This document shows, piece by piece, positions 24,623-34,578 of a DNA stretch of 64,000 nt. Location of the stretch: positions 372,001-436,000 of the forward strand of contig CANTFL010001312.1 of the NCBI GenBank assembly GCA_947650285.1. Reading direction: 5' to 3'. Source of the stretch: Hyaloperonospora brassicae. Taxonomy: Eukaryota; Oomycota; Peronosporomycetes; Peronosporales; Peronosporaceae. A program made the translations under genes and the position numbers. How positions within the stretch are numbered: position 1 is the stretch's first letter; every line of letters starts with the position of its first letter. The notes beneath the pieces are model-generated. The model did no database searches. It saw only the letters and a list, made by a program, of their open reading frames with translations, and was not told the origin of the DNA.

Positions 24623-26310
24623 ATGACGAGTTCGTCCATGCTCTGCGCGTGCAAGGCCGCCAGTGAAGCGGCTGCACGGAAGCTTGCAGCCGGAGAACAA
24701 GATGTCCAAAACTCAGCAGAAGGTGTCAAGCAACCTACTGCTGCCAGTAAGCAGCCTGTAACTTCCGTAGTTGCAGAAGAACGTGGTCATCCACGTGCAG
24801 CTTCTTCACCCAAATCTATGTTTGCAGGTGGTAGTCTTTAGACCATGGTCCTGATATAGAGATGCTCTATTCGGGCAAGTCGAATTCCCAGTCCAACTCC
24901 AAGCCGTCCGCAAAGTCCGACCATACGGTTGCGTAATCAAAGACTGCTGCACCTCGCGGCAGTATCGATCCTTAGTTGCGGCATGAGATGTTCAGTTTAT
25001 CCGAAGAGTTCGTGAACTCGTCGCCGGGATCGAAGCGAGTAAGCATCATGAGGGCGTACGTCCTCACGACGATATCGATGGTTCTTCGCGGTGTCATCGT
25101 AGCCATAGCCGCAGCAACACTAGGTATTGCGGCGATCTTGGTGCTAGCTATCATGTTGGCACCACGCAGAGGAGTAGGATCGCAACGCGTTGTGATCCGC
25201 TCCTGAGAACAAGCCATGGATACCTATCTTGAGCAAGTTGATACATTGGTTTGGTTATACCACTGGGAGTTGTCGAATGCCACTCTTTGACTAGTCAAAG
25301 ATATATGGTCTTGATCCCAGTGCGAGAAATTATCGCACCGAGCATGAATTCTACATCGATGTCTTCTTTAGACATCGATTTTCACCACGGTAACTACAAA
25401 CGCAAAGAATTTTCGTTGGCTCAGGGGTGAAATTTGTTCATCGGCAACATGTTGGCCGTGACACTTGGCTGGACAAACTTGTTGCAACTCGCAATAAGTT
25501 TGAACAAGGGTCTATAACCGGTGCTCAGTTTTATTTGCATTGATTATATCGAGAGGCGGATTTACCTTGCCTTTCGTAGGGAGAGAAATGTCAGAGTTCT
25601 ATTGACAACTCTGTTCTGCCACCATGGAGGCCTTCCTCCCTAATACACCGTACTGGAGGGCGCGTATCCCTTCTGAGATGTACAAAGGGATTGAGAACTT
25701 ACAATCCCTTTACGAACGCGCCGGGCGTTCGTACGACGATGGCTCTCCATCAAAGGGTGGGTCACATCTTATTGCTCGACGGGACCGGGCACGTTCATCA
25801 TCAGCTGAAGGCGGGGCTACCAGCTATTCCACGAGGGTGGATACCCCGTCACTGTGCGAGGTAATTCGTCCTTAATCCTGAATCATCAAGATTGTACAAG
25901 ATACGCTCAACAAGGAAGCGCTGACCACCGTTTGGGTCCACCAAAAGATGCGGAGGAGGAAGAAAAACCTCCTACAGTCGTTCGGTTCACCATTCGACCA
26001 ATACGAGATGGATCGCGCAATCGATCAATTGCGCGAGGATTTGGAGCACGAGCGGGTCAGGCGTTACGCTCTGACCCATTTCGTGCGGTAGCAGCTGCAA
26101 GGATCGGAAGGATGATCTGGCAAAGGATCGTGCCGATTTCGCTCTCGCCCAACCTTAGGTTGAGTGTGATGTCCGCAACCTCGTTGAAGAGCTGGGAAAA
26201 GCTCGCAGAGAGATCTCTGAACTACGCATATGGGTCTCTTCGTTACGCATCCAGACTGATCGTCGGGATCGCGAGCGCAAGAACCTAATGGAGGTTCTTT
26301 AACGTGGGGC
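24623..26310 (+). pseudogene. Element A antisense gene, decayed
   Basis: This gene reads opposite to pol from an ATG at 24,623, 130 bp inside the 3' LTR. The start (M-T-S-S-S-M-L-C-A-C-K-A-A-S-E-A-A-A-R) matches element B's copy, and after a stop H-G-P-D-I-E-M-L-Y-S-G-K-S matches D-D-P-D-I-E-V-I-Y-S-G-E-S of element C. Further segments (GRDTWLDKLVATRNKFEQ at about 25,450; EMYKGIENLQSLYERAG at 25,675; MDRAIDQLREDLEHERVRR at 26,010) match C in the same order. Several stops and frameshifts break it. No function is known to me; the C-terminal part looks like a coiled coil. Confidence 0.72.
25735..25935 (-). pseudogene. Element A chromodomain remnant
   Basis: On the minus strand, antisense to the gene above, the sequence reads GYPPSWNSW-stop-P-R-L-Q-L-M-M-N-V-P-G-P-V-E-Q-stop, the second half of the chromodomain seen intact in B and C. 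The first half is broken by stops. It lies about 380 bp after the integrase tail, as in B and C. Confidence 0.65.
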
Positions 26311-26961
26311 TATCTTCATCTTCGGTTGAGGGTTCGTACTGACAGTAAGGGCGGAGACGTCCCACGTAAAACGTAGGATGCGTACGCATCCTACGTGACA
26401 GATCGATCGTGTATGCGTTGCCTTGTCGGCGCAGCACACGAAATAGGCCGATGTACTTGGGCAGTAATTTACCGCTGCCCACATTGGCCACTACATGTCG
26501 AGGTAAGTTAGCCGTCGATGGTAGGAATAAGTCGCGTTCGACAAATGAATGTACATTTGCTCTTCCATTCTTGTCAGCGTTCCGCTTCTGACGGTCCACC
26601 GCGTAAGCGATAAAATCCTGTACGAAACAGACCACTGCTTCACGAGCCAGCAGAAATCTTTCTGCTGACTCAGCATTGTTTTGTTCGGTTCGCCTTGTGC
26701 GAACTGCAGGAATAGTGCTTTCCTCTTTCTGTTCATCGGCGAGGATGTCATCATCCTCGCTGGAATAGTCGTTGGCGATGCTGAAAATATCAGCATCGTC
26801 GTCACTATCGGTATCAATAATAGCGTCATCGCTACTATTGAGAGGATCTTCTTCGATGCCGATTTGATCGACACCGGCATCATACGTGACGACGTTAATC
26901 TCGACACGTGATGAGCAAGAGCCAGAGCGGTTTTTGCTCGATCGAGTCCCCCCTTATCCAA
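26285..26961 (-). pseudogene. Element A integrase C-terminal region
   Basis: Two overlapping minus-strand frames (26,961-26,491 and 26,635-26,285) carry the region after the integrase core. The second contains LPSTANLPRHVVANVGSG, GLFRVLRRQGNAYTIDLSRR and FYVGRLRPY, the GPY/F-like module that binds DNA, then an acidic tail (STEDEDSPTLKNLH) ending in a stop. The DNA for YTIDL..RMRTHP contains a perfect 26-bp palindrome (26,371-26,396). A frameshift separates the two frames. Confidence 0.75.
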
Positions 26962-27067
26962 GAGTCACACTCTAGTATGGAGGACAGACGTTGATGGCGT
27001 AAGCCGTTTACGGAGAACGATGTGTGCTGTGTAGAAACATGCACCGAATTATTGATGGCGAATTCCA

Positions 27068-27832
27068 TCATCGGTAGGAATTCGCTCCAACTCGAGAGCG
27101 AGTTGACATATTTTCAGACAACCCTTTTGAGGACACGATTAGCACGTTCGTCTGACCATCTGTTTCTGGATGGTTAGATGTTGACACTTTCAGCCGTGTT
27201 CCGATTGAACGGAACACGGATTGCCACAAGTCTGCCGTAAACCGAGAGTCTCGGGCTGACACGAATTCTCGGGGTAACCCGTGAAGTCAAAATATTGTAT
27301 CGATAAAGACACGAGCACAGCCTTGTTCCGTGATAGAATCGGGGACAGCATCAAGATGCACCATCTTGTTAAACCGACCAACGAGCACAAGAATATCATT
27401 ATTTTTGTGAGCGGCTTTGGTGAAACCGAAGACGACGTTCATTGAAACGGACTGTGAGCACTCTGCTGAAACAGGTAGAGGCTGTAATGGTTCACGAGAT
27501 GAAGGTCTGGGCTTCACCCGTTGGCATACCTCGCAAGCTCGAATGTACTTGCGCGCAAACTGATACTGGCGGGGCCAGTAAAAGTCACGACTTACCTTAA
27601 GGTTAGTCTCTTTCCTTCCACGATGCCCGCATTTTGGGGCACCGTGACACTCATACATGATGCGCAAGCGCGAATTGTTATGTGTGGGGACGACGACACG
27701 AGGTATGTCGCCGGCAACGACCGGATAGTAAGGCAACCAGTGGCGTGTTGTGTACCGATCCTCTTCGGATCGGTATAAAGCCGGTAAATCTTTCAAGGAT
27801 TGACGAGATGAATTCGCCAGATGATCTGTCAA
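27068..27832 (-). pseudogene. Element A integrase, catalytically dead
   Basis: Integrase joins element DNA to the chromosome. The frame 27,832-27,287 has an intact HHCC zinc site (Y-E-C-H-G ... G-H-R-G ... A-C-E-V-C-Q) and the start of the core. The first catalytic Asp is Asn (S-M-N-V-V-F-G). The core then continues in another frame (27,262-27,068), where S-D-R-D has become S-A-R-D, and the D-G-Q-T-E motif has lost its Glu (D-G-Q-T-N). All three catalytic positions of the D-D-E triad are therefore missing, and the same changes occur in B and C. Confidence 0.85.
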
Positions 27833-28035
27833 GCTCAGAAGATCCTTATCTTCTTCGTAGGCCTTTCTTACGTCGTCAAGTTTTGTTGACGACGGGACAA
27901 TGACCGTAAGTGCAGCAACAGTGGGATTGTCCCCATTGTTGAATTGCGCGCCCGGCTCGAAAACGGGTCGGCGCGTTTAGGCGTCAGCGACGACATTCAG
28001 TCGTCCTGATTTATACTTATGGAGAAGGTGTACTT

Positions 28036-30128
28036 TTAAAGGAAAGACAGCCACCTCGCTATTCGTTGCGAGAGGTAGCTGTTGACGGCCGTGCGTGGTG
28101 ACGCATGGTCCGTATAGACAATGAACGTTCTATATCCTAAGAGATAGACACGAAACTTAGCCAGTGCGTACTTCATGGCTAGGGGTTCCTTGTCATGCAC
28201 TGGATGATTGCGCTCAGCTTCTTGAAGATGATGCGGTTGGTAACAGATGGCGAGTTCTGCGCCATCTGTGTCAAATAGTATCAACGCGCAGCCGATCGCG
28301 AAATCGCTGGCGTCACGGACCACATGGAATGTTATGTCTTAATCTGCAATCGCCAGTGTGGGCGATTGCATAAGCTTTGCTTGATACCTTGAAAGAAATG
28401 CTGACATTCATCGTTCCATGAACAATTGACATTTTGCTTGAGTAAACAAGAAAGATGCACGGTCATCTCGGCGTAGTTGCGCGAGTACTTGTGCAAGTAC
28501 GCCACTAGACCACAGTAATTACGAAGTCCCTGAACATTGACTGGCACGGGCCCGTCAAAGATTGCCTTGATCTTTTCGGAGTCAAATCACTTGCCGTGTT
28601 TACCCACGATGAATCCCAAGAAGTGGTATTTAGCTAGCCGCGAAGATGCAATATTTAAGGTTGGCGTAAACCTTATGCTTGCGCATAAGTTTAAAAACCT
28701 GACGAACGTGCGTTCTTCATAATTTCACGACCGCTTGCCGCTCATAGCCCGGCTATGGACGAACACATCGTCGAAGAAATTCGGTCCAAAATCTCGCACT
28801 GTTCTCAGCAGATTTGTAACACATCTGTTGAACGTTTCAGGGGCATTGCTCAGCACCTGTGGCATCACTAGCCGCTCCCACAGCATACCGCTGGGGGTGC
28901 TCACTACCGTGTAAGAGATGTCCCTTTCACGCATGAGGATCTGATAGAACCCATCCTTCAGATCCATGGACGAAAAGATGGTACTCTTTGACATATCATC
29001 TATGATCACGTCCTATCTCTGTATCGGCGTCTGAGCCGGTACCGTTGCAGCATTAAACTTGTTTAATGCATAAACAATCCGCCACCCTCCTGTGGCCTTT
29101 CGCACACAGAAGGCCGGAGAGCTGTGAGGGGAAGTTAATTTTTACACATGACCCTCTGCAAAGCGATCGGCAAAGAAATTGTCGATCGCTAGTACTTTTT
29201 CACGAAGCAGTGGCCACTGCTTCATGACACAGTACTTCGAGCCCGGATTGAGCTCGATCTCGTTTCGAGTGCCTTTATCTTTAGGCAACTCGCAAGGTAC
29301 GGATTCAGGGAACACATCCTTGAATTCGATCAAATCCTTATACAAAGGATTTGCTTGAAGTGACTCCCAGGATGGAGACGTGTATCGCTTTAACTTAGTC
29401 TTCTCATCGAGGACACTTTCGTCCATCAATGAGCTGCTCTGAAACCGTTCGTTCTCAGTAAAAACCGTTGCCGACCAAATATCGGCCACATACTGATCCT
29501 CTGTGACGAGTTTGCAGATCTGCTTGACTTTGCCACTACGCAGATCAAGCAAGAACCGTTTCAGTTCTAGCGTCTGCAACTGACTTATCTCCGAAGTTAA
29601 CTTCGGAGGCACAATCAGATCAAGCGTATAAGCGCCTACGCTTGATACGTCATTGACCAAGACGTTCAACGTCTCGGTTTCTTCCTGGGAACTTGCTTCC
29701 ACAGGTTGCTGAGAGCCTGATCCCTCAGCAAGTGACTCTGGAGGAATTCCTTCCTCAAGTACGTGGGGACTTATTCCCTCGACGTCTTCTGACTGTGGCT
29801 GTGCAACCACAGTCAGGCACCGATTCTCTACGGTCGACTCTCCAGTCGACCTAGGATTTCCATGTTGCCCTTTGGCGGCAACAGATTTCTTCTTTCTAGG
29901 ATGTTGCCCGCTAGGCATACATCCACGTCCCGGTCCACTCGACTTATTCGAGTAATGGACCTTCGGCGCTGCCTGTACTTCTGTACAGCCGCCGGGAGCT
30001 TGCTCTACAGTATAGTGATCAGCTACACTGAGGTCTTGTGCAGTCGTGCTAACGACCGTACCGCAAGTGAGGCCATCGATCTCACTCGCAGTACATCCAC
30101 ACGCTTGTGGACGATCCATGACGTTCAT
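28036..30128 (-). pseudogene. Element A reverse transcriptase and RNase H
   Basis: Frame 30,128-29,142 (328 aa) covers the pol linker and the start of RT up to LAEGHV. RT resumes at 29,009 (D-M-S-K-S-T-I-F-S-S-M-D-L-K-D-G-F-Y), with MPQVLSNAPETF and F-F-D-D at the polymerase centre (29,009-28,725). The connection and RNase H follow (28,547-28,036; V-R-D-A-S-D-F-A-I-G and Y-T-D-H-A-S). A TAG replaces the Lys codon of R-K-D-V (about 29,010), and several frame changes occur. A keeps the two catalytic Asp residues of RT that B and C have partly lost. Confidence 0.85.
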
Positions 30129-30143
30129 CAGATTGCCATCCGA

Positions 30144-30620
30144 TCAACAAGAGGCAGGCATCTTCACGGATCGATGCTGCCAGATCACCCTTGGCTCGTA
30201 CCTTCTGGGCCAAGGTAATCCCAGGATGACATCAAATTTGTCTTCCAGATCCAGTACGATGAAGTCGTCATCGTACTGTTCGCCCTCTAACGTGTAGTGG
30301 ATTCCTACTACACGTTTCTCAATGGTAATCGATGCGCCTGTTACAAGGCGCACCGTCATCTTTGTGAAGGGAATGTCGCGCTCAACGAACTTGAGCCTAC
30401 GACCCTCGAGTGACTGGCGTCGAACAAAGTTGTTCGACGCCCCACAGTCAACTAGAGCGCGAAGTGAAAAATCTGATGTTACTTGCAACTTCAAGGTGAT
30501 GAGTGATGTCTCATCACCAGGTGCAGAGACACACAGCGATTGTGTATCTGGAGCAACTTTCGTCAAGAGATTTGCAAATTCTCTTGAGGTTGCTGGATCA
30601 GTAGGGCGCTCCGCCCCTAC
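30144..30620 (-). pseudogene. Element A aspartic protease
   Basis: The retroviral-type protease cuts Gag-Pol. The active-site motif is V-D-C-G-A-S-N-N-F (about 30,455), with a Cys in place of the usual Thr/Ser of D-T/S-G. The flap region (V-T-G-A-S-I-T-I) and I-L-G-L-P-W follow. The frame ends at a TGA (30,144-30,146) that lies in the same frame as the RT ORF 15 bp further on; B and C have the same stop. Relative to gag the frame is shifted by -1, and the frames overlap by more than 100 nt. Confidence 0.82.
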
Positions 30621-31463
30621 TGGCCCCGACCAATTTTTGATGACCCGTCTCGCTGTTGCGGCTTCGCAACAGCGCTGGACCCACGCCCATTGCCCTTTTT
30701 ATTAAATAATTGTTCATTTCGCTCAGTACTGTTTGGTACTGAGCGAGGGGCACTACACTCGTAAGCGTAGTGTCCTAGCTTCTGACAAAGATTGCACTTT
30801 TGCATTCGCTTGTTGTTTGAAGAGCGAGGTCTCTCGCTCTCAACATAACAGAGGTCCATGGGTTCTGAACCTCCAGTCTCTTATCGCCTCGATAGACGAT
30901 TAGAGCTCGAGCTAGCATGAGCCTGTCTCATGCTAAAGTCTTCCTGTTCCGCGGCTGATATCGCCTCTTCAAGCGTATTCAGCTCAAGGCGGAACAGGTG
31001 GCTCCTGACGGGCCCTTCCGCAAGCCCTTGCATGAACACCGTAATCAACGTGTGTTCGTGAACTGGGTTGGCAGTTATACTACTCGCTAGGAGTCGTATA
31101 TGTTGTGCGTAAGCGTGCACATCACACTTACCCTGCTTGAGTTTCAGGAGCTCAGAATTAGCCCTGAACTCAGCTCGAGGCGGTTTAAACGTTTGTCTGA
31201 GCCGGGACTTGAAGTCATCTAGCGGCCTAAACACATGTGGGTCGCTACTCTCGAGCCCCAGGGCCCAAGCCTTGGCACGTCCTGCCAAGTAGGTCTGAGC
31301 AAATGTGAGTTTCATCTGATCATCGTCGATCCGACGTGCCTTTATGGATCTGTCTAGTTCGACGGATCATAATAACATGGAGTATTCCGCGACTCCTCTG
31401 TACTTAAGATATCAATATTTAAGATTTTGGGAAGACGCGTGTGTGTCGTCCCGCCCACAGCAG
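30617..31463 (-). pseudogene. Element A gag, C-terminal part
   Basis: The retrotransposon gag domain reads LAGRAKAWALGLESS, then DDFKSRLRQTFKPPRAEFR and VFMQGLAEGPVRSHLFRLE (31,315-30,881). After an in-frame TAA the same frame continues to a zinc knuckle, C-N-L-C-Q-K-L-G-H-Y-A-Y-E-C (CX2CX4HX4C, about 30,800), and ends with TAG at 30,617. The TAA is at the same place in B and C. The N-terminal half is 1.5 kb away because of the insertion at 31,464-33,017. Confidence 0.85.
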
Positions 31464-33017
31464 TGTGGTGGAGTGGCGATCTCTCTTTTAGAGATTCGAT
31501 CCCAACTCTCCACTGGCGCCCGGACGACCGACTAACGGAGGGGGTACTACGATTCCGTGTTCTTGATTGCCTTCCTCACCTTGTGTACCTGTCGGTGGGG
31601 CGGGTTGCACTCTTCCAGGTGGAATCGTGTCAATGAAGAACTTGACCGTGTTTGCGATGGGGTCGAGGTTAGATCACGGTGTGGAAATTTTTACACCACG
31701 ATCAGGGTTGGTGTGATCGCGTGGAATTCGTCACGCGATTACTTGTATGCTTGTGGGGAGCTCGATATGAGTCCATCTGATCTGTAACAGATCGCCTTGT
31801 ACAAGTGTAGACCTTGATTGGCGAGCCTTCTGACCACTTGAGCCGTCTCGCGATCTTGGGTCCTCAACCACATAGGTTTTTTCTGCGTCCAGTCGCAGTT
31901 TAAGTGTTGTTTGAAAGATCTTTAATCCCTGGCCAAACAATCCGGGGATATCACTTGATTAAATTATGTAAATCCTTCCTTGGCGTCGGGTGGCCAACGA
32001 TCCACCCGGAGGAGAAGTCGACACGTGTACTTTGAAGCAAATCGAACTCTGTTTAATGTAAACCAATCAAACCCAACAACCCTATCCTTATCCCCATGTC
32101 TTACACATCGTTTTCCACATGTCGCTCTCTCGAGACGGTAGCGATCTTGTACTTGCGTGGCCCACACCTGATATACTTGTCGGATCGCGATCACATACCT
32201 GATCACTGATCACGATCCCGATCGCCTCCTGATCGTAATCGCCTTGTTGATCGCGAATCACATGGTGTGCTCCATACCAACTTGATCGCGATCACATACC
32301 TGATCAATGATCACGGTCGCGATCATATACCTGATCACTGATTACGATCTCGATCTCTTCCTAATCGTGATTGTCTTGCTGATCGCGAATCACATGGTGT
32401 GCTCCATACCAACTTGATAGCGATCACATACCTGATCAATGATCACGGTCGCGATCATATACCTGATCACTGATTACGATCTCGATCTCTTCCTGATCGT
32501 GATTGTCTTGCTGATCGCGAATCACATGGTGTGCTCCACACCACCTTGATAGCGATCACATACCTGATCAATGATCACGATCATATACCTGATCACTGAT
32601 TACGATCTCGATCTCTTCCTGATCGTGATCGCCTTGCTGATCGCGAATCACATGGTGTGCTCCATACCAACTTGATCGCGATCACCTACTGATCAATTAT
32701 CACGATCTCGATCACATACCTGATCACTGATTACGACATCGATCACTAATCACGATCTCGATCGCCTCCTTGATCGCGATTGCATTGCTGTTCTCGGTTC
32801 CCTTCTTGATCGACTGATCGCCAACGTTACATTCCGCCTCATACCTTGACCCAAGATCGCAGGTCCCAACCTGCCCGATCTGATATCCATTTTAGTCTGA
32901 CTATCCAATGAACGCGATCTGACCAGATGTGAGACCGTGCAGCCAACCATTAACTGACTCGGATATAACGAGAATGCGATCAATTCCTCTCCAGCGAATT
33001 TCCATAGTCGCTTTACA
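31464..33017. mobile_element. 1,554-bp LTR-like insertion in element A gag
   Basis: Comparison with uninterrupted gag in B and C gives exact edges: left ...CCCACAGCAG | TGTGGTGGAGTGG, right CGCTTTACA | ACAGCAGCATGG. The insertion starts TG and ends CA, and ACAGCAG is present on both sides (31,457-31,463 and 33,018-33,024), so it looks like a solo LTR or an LTR-only element. It holds no open frame that I recognise. It contains the GATC-rich array at 32.2-32.8 kb. A decayed relative sits at 19.1 kb. Confidence 0.78.
32164..32790. repeat. GATC-rich tandem array, period about 132 bp
   Basis: Five units end in TGTGCTCCATACCAA or close variants at 32,280, 32,412, 32,544 and 32,670, with a partial last unit. 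The second and third are 132 bp, the fourth 126 bp. Each unit holds many GATC tetramers and palindromes such as GATCGCGATC and TGATCA, and a nearly invariant GCGAATCACATGGTGTGCTC. Within a unit there is weaker sub-repetition (GATCACATACCTGATCA). It is not a CRISPR array: no spacers and no cas genes. Confidence 0.9.
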
Positions 33018-33340
33018 ACAGCAGCATGGAATTGCTGCTGTCTCTACAGCTCTGTCTGTTGATCACCAATATCTCTCAACTGCTCGGCCTGTTGAGAGCC
33101 TTGCTGGTGAAGCAAGGCTACCTTATCGCTTTCGGCGACAAGTTCATTTTGAATGAACCTGGCTGTAGCGTCATGTTGTTGGTCCATGTCAAGGGACTCC
33201 AACATGGCGCTAATGGCGGTTTTTCCGACGGTAGAGATCATTCGTTTTACCTCCCTCCATTCGATGTCACTGAAATGGTTAAAGCCTTCACGCGTGGCGT
33301 GAAAGGTCTCTTCATCATCCACACCATCCAACATGTTCAT
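33018..33340 (-). pseudogene. Element A gag, N-terminal part
   Basis: The gag start M-N-M-L-D-G-V-D-D-E-E-T-F-H-A-T lies 51 bp after the 5' LTR, as in C. The segment is rich in Gln and Glu (LLHQQGSQQAEQLRDIGDQQ), predicted helical. It is cut at residue 99 or so by the insertion that starts at 33,017 and is otherwise open. Confidence 0.85.
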
Positions 33341-33390
33341 GTCGGATGAGGTGGTTGTGGTCGCTGAACGGACTACAAAGTGCTACCAGG

Positions 33391-33834
33391 TGTGAAATGG
33401 CACGCCTTGTGTCAATTCAACACTAGTTTGTGTGCATTCGACGTCACGTACACGTGGCGTGAGGAAGCGCAGCGAAGTAGGCAGAACTCGAAAGCTCTGT
33501 CTAAGAAAAAAGTAGAACTGTATTTAATAAAATTATGTTCCTTAATATGCCATCTTTGTCTTGAGCTAACTATGTTAACCTACAATCTACTATGTGGGTT
33601 TCTTGCTCACCACCCATTGCGCGCGTCCAGCAGCGATTGGTGATTATTCTGGTCGATGTACCGTGATCATCAACCATCAGGTAAAGCAAGCCATCAAAGA
33701 AACATTACCCTCGGGGGTAATATTCCTTCAAGCTTACTCCTTACGAGTAATGTCAATTGAACGTTATCTAAATAGATAATGTATAAAAATTGATACAACG
33801 ATATCATTTTATGTAACGGGCTCACCCTGTTACA
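33391..33834 (-). repeat. Element A 5' LTR, 444 bp
   Basis: In sense orientation it runs from TGTAACAGGGTGAGCCCGTTACA to ...GCCATTTCACA, followed by a 2-bp spacer and the primer-binding site TGGTAGCACTTTGTAGTCC. Nearly identical to C's 5' LTR (62,838-63,281). The first bases form a hairpin (TGTAAC ... GTTACA). Other perfect inverted repeats inside include ATTACCC/GGGTAAT, TTACTC/GAGTAA and TTATCT/AGATAA. The conserved block CATTGCGCGCGTCCAGC is at about 33,615. Confidence 0.92.
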
Positions 33835-34040
33835 CATCCGACTCGCCAGAATACATGACCTCTAACTTGGGGTCATCCTAACTTTAGGAACTCACAGCCA
33901 CCGCCGAACCAGCAGGTGCAGAAGAAGCACTTGATAGGTCAATTGCTTCTTATTCTTCGTTGTCTTTTCGGCAGCAGCACACATGCGTGCAGTAGCGTAT
34001 TTTGCATATTTGCCGCAAACCGCGTGGGCGTGACAACCAT
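33835..34040 (-). pseudogene. Element E antisense gene, 5' fragment right of A
   Basis: The ATG on the minus strand at 34,040 is exactly 130 bp inside E's 3' LTR edge (34,170). Family-like sequence AVCGKYAKYATARMCAAAEK follows in a neighbouring frame, and just before A's insertion point D-D-P-K-L-E-V-M-Y-S-G-E-S-D matches D-D-P-D-I-E-V-I-Y-S-G-E-S-D of element C. Two stops and a frameshift are present. The frame goes on left of A at 24,047. A second copy of this fragment lies at 63,282-63,486. Confidence 0.6.
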
Positions 34041-34169
34041 GCGATGGAAACCAAAAATAGGTTGGTCTGGCCAACAAGTGATCTCTTTCCGGGAGTGATC
34101 CAACGGTGATCACTCTGTCTTTACTCGGTTGTCGATCAGTCACGAATGTTACAGATTGGTTGAGTCTGG

Positions 34170-34578
34170 TGATGGAACGTGGAGGTTCCATTACATGTAA
34201 TTGATTCCTGAGTAAGCAAATGAAGATACTATCTTAAATGATAATATTTACTAATATTACCTAATCAAGTAAATAGTGATGGAGTATTACCTTCGATAAT
34301 AATCCTCAGCCCCGCTCCATTTCTTCGTTGATATGGGCCATTATATTCAACACCGTTCGCTGCTCGACGCGTGCAATGGGGCGTGAGCGAGTAGCTACAT
34401 TGACGTTTGTAGTTTAATCTAGTTAAGACAAGATCAACAGAGATGTCGCAAAAACCTAAATCATAGTAAACATATTTATACTTTTCTTTACGTCCCAACG
34501 TGTTCCGATTGGCGCTGACACTTCCTCTGCACGAACAGCGAACGCGAGGAGTCGAGGCACTTGCTGGCATTTTGTCAG
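34170..34578 (+). repeat. Element E 3' LTR
   Basis: It starts TGATGGAACGTGGAGGTTCC, which folds like the terminal hairpin of the other LTRs, and carries CGCTGCTCGACGCGTGCAATGG at about 34,357, the block shared by all LTRs of the group, in plus orientation. The right end, near ATTTTGTCA at 34,578, is inferred from a TG...CA rule only. The same LTR is present at 63,616 to the window end. Confidence 0.62.

Larger units (their letters stand above)
24048..33834 (-). mobile_element. Ty3/gypsy chromovirus element A
   Basis: A complete but disabled minus-strand element: 5' LTR 33,391-33,834, gag, protease, RT, RNase H, integrase, chromodomain remnant, antisense gene, 3' LTR 24,048-24,493, flanked by CATCC on both sides. 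Total 9,787 bp, of which 1,554 bp is a later insertion in gag. Its gag-pol is nearly identical to B and C except in parts of RT and protease, where A differs and keeps more catalytic residues (F-F-D-D in RT, Y-T-D-H in RNase H). It was inserted into the antisense gene of element E. Confidence 0.92.
14982..34578 (+). mobile_element. Decayed Ty3/gypsy element E, split by insertions
   Basis: This old gypsy element can be followed by comparison with the fresher element B: leader and gag start at 15.44-15.49 kb, gag core at 16.0 kb, protease at 17.3 kb, RT from 17.6 kb, RNase H end at 18.9 kb, integrase C-terminus at 21.5 kb, chromodomain at 22.1 kb, antisense gene at 23.84-24.05 and 33.84-34.04 kb, and 3' LTR at 34.17 kb. 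After removing element A (9.8 kb) and an LTR-like insertion of about 1.5 kb at 19.1 kb, its length agrees with B. Nearly every domain carries stops and frameshifts, and it is much more AT-rich than B. Confidence 0.75.

Noticed and set aside
24976..25206. Hydrophobic 76-codon ORF that looks like a membrane protein (also at 44,300-44,500 in B)
   Set aside because: It is an out-of-frame reading of the antisense gene. The neighbouring frame gives H-D-D-I-D-G-S-S-R and similar polar sequence that matches element C's intact protein.
32164..32790. CRISPR-like array
   Set aside because: Units are 126-132 bp tandem copies without unique spacers, in a eukaryotic retroelement.
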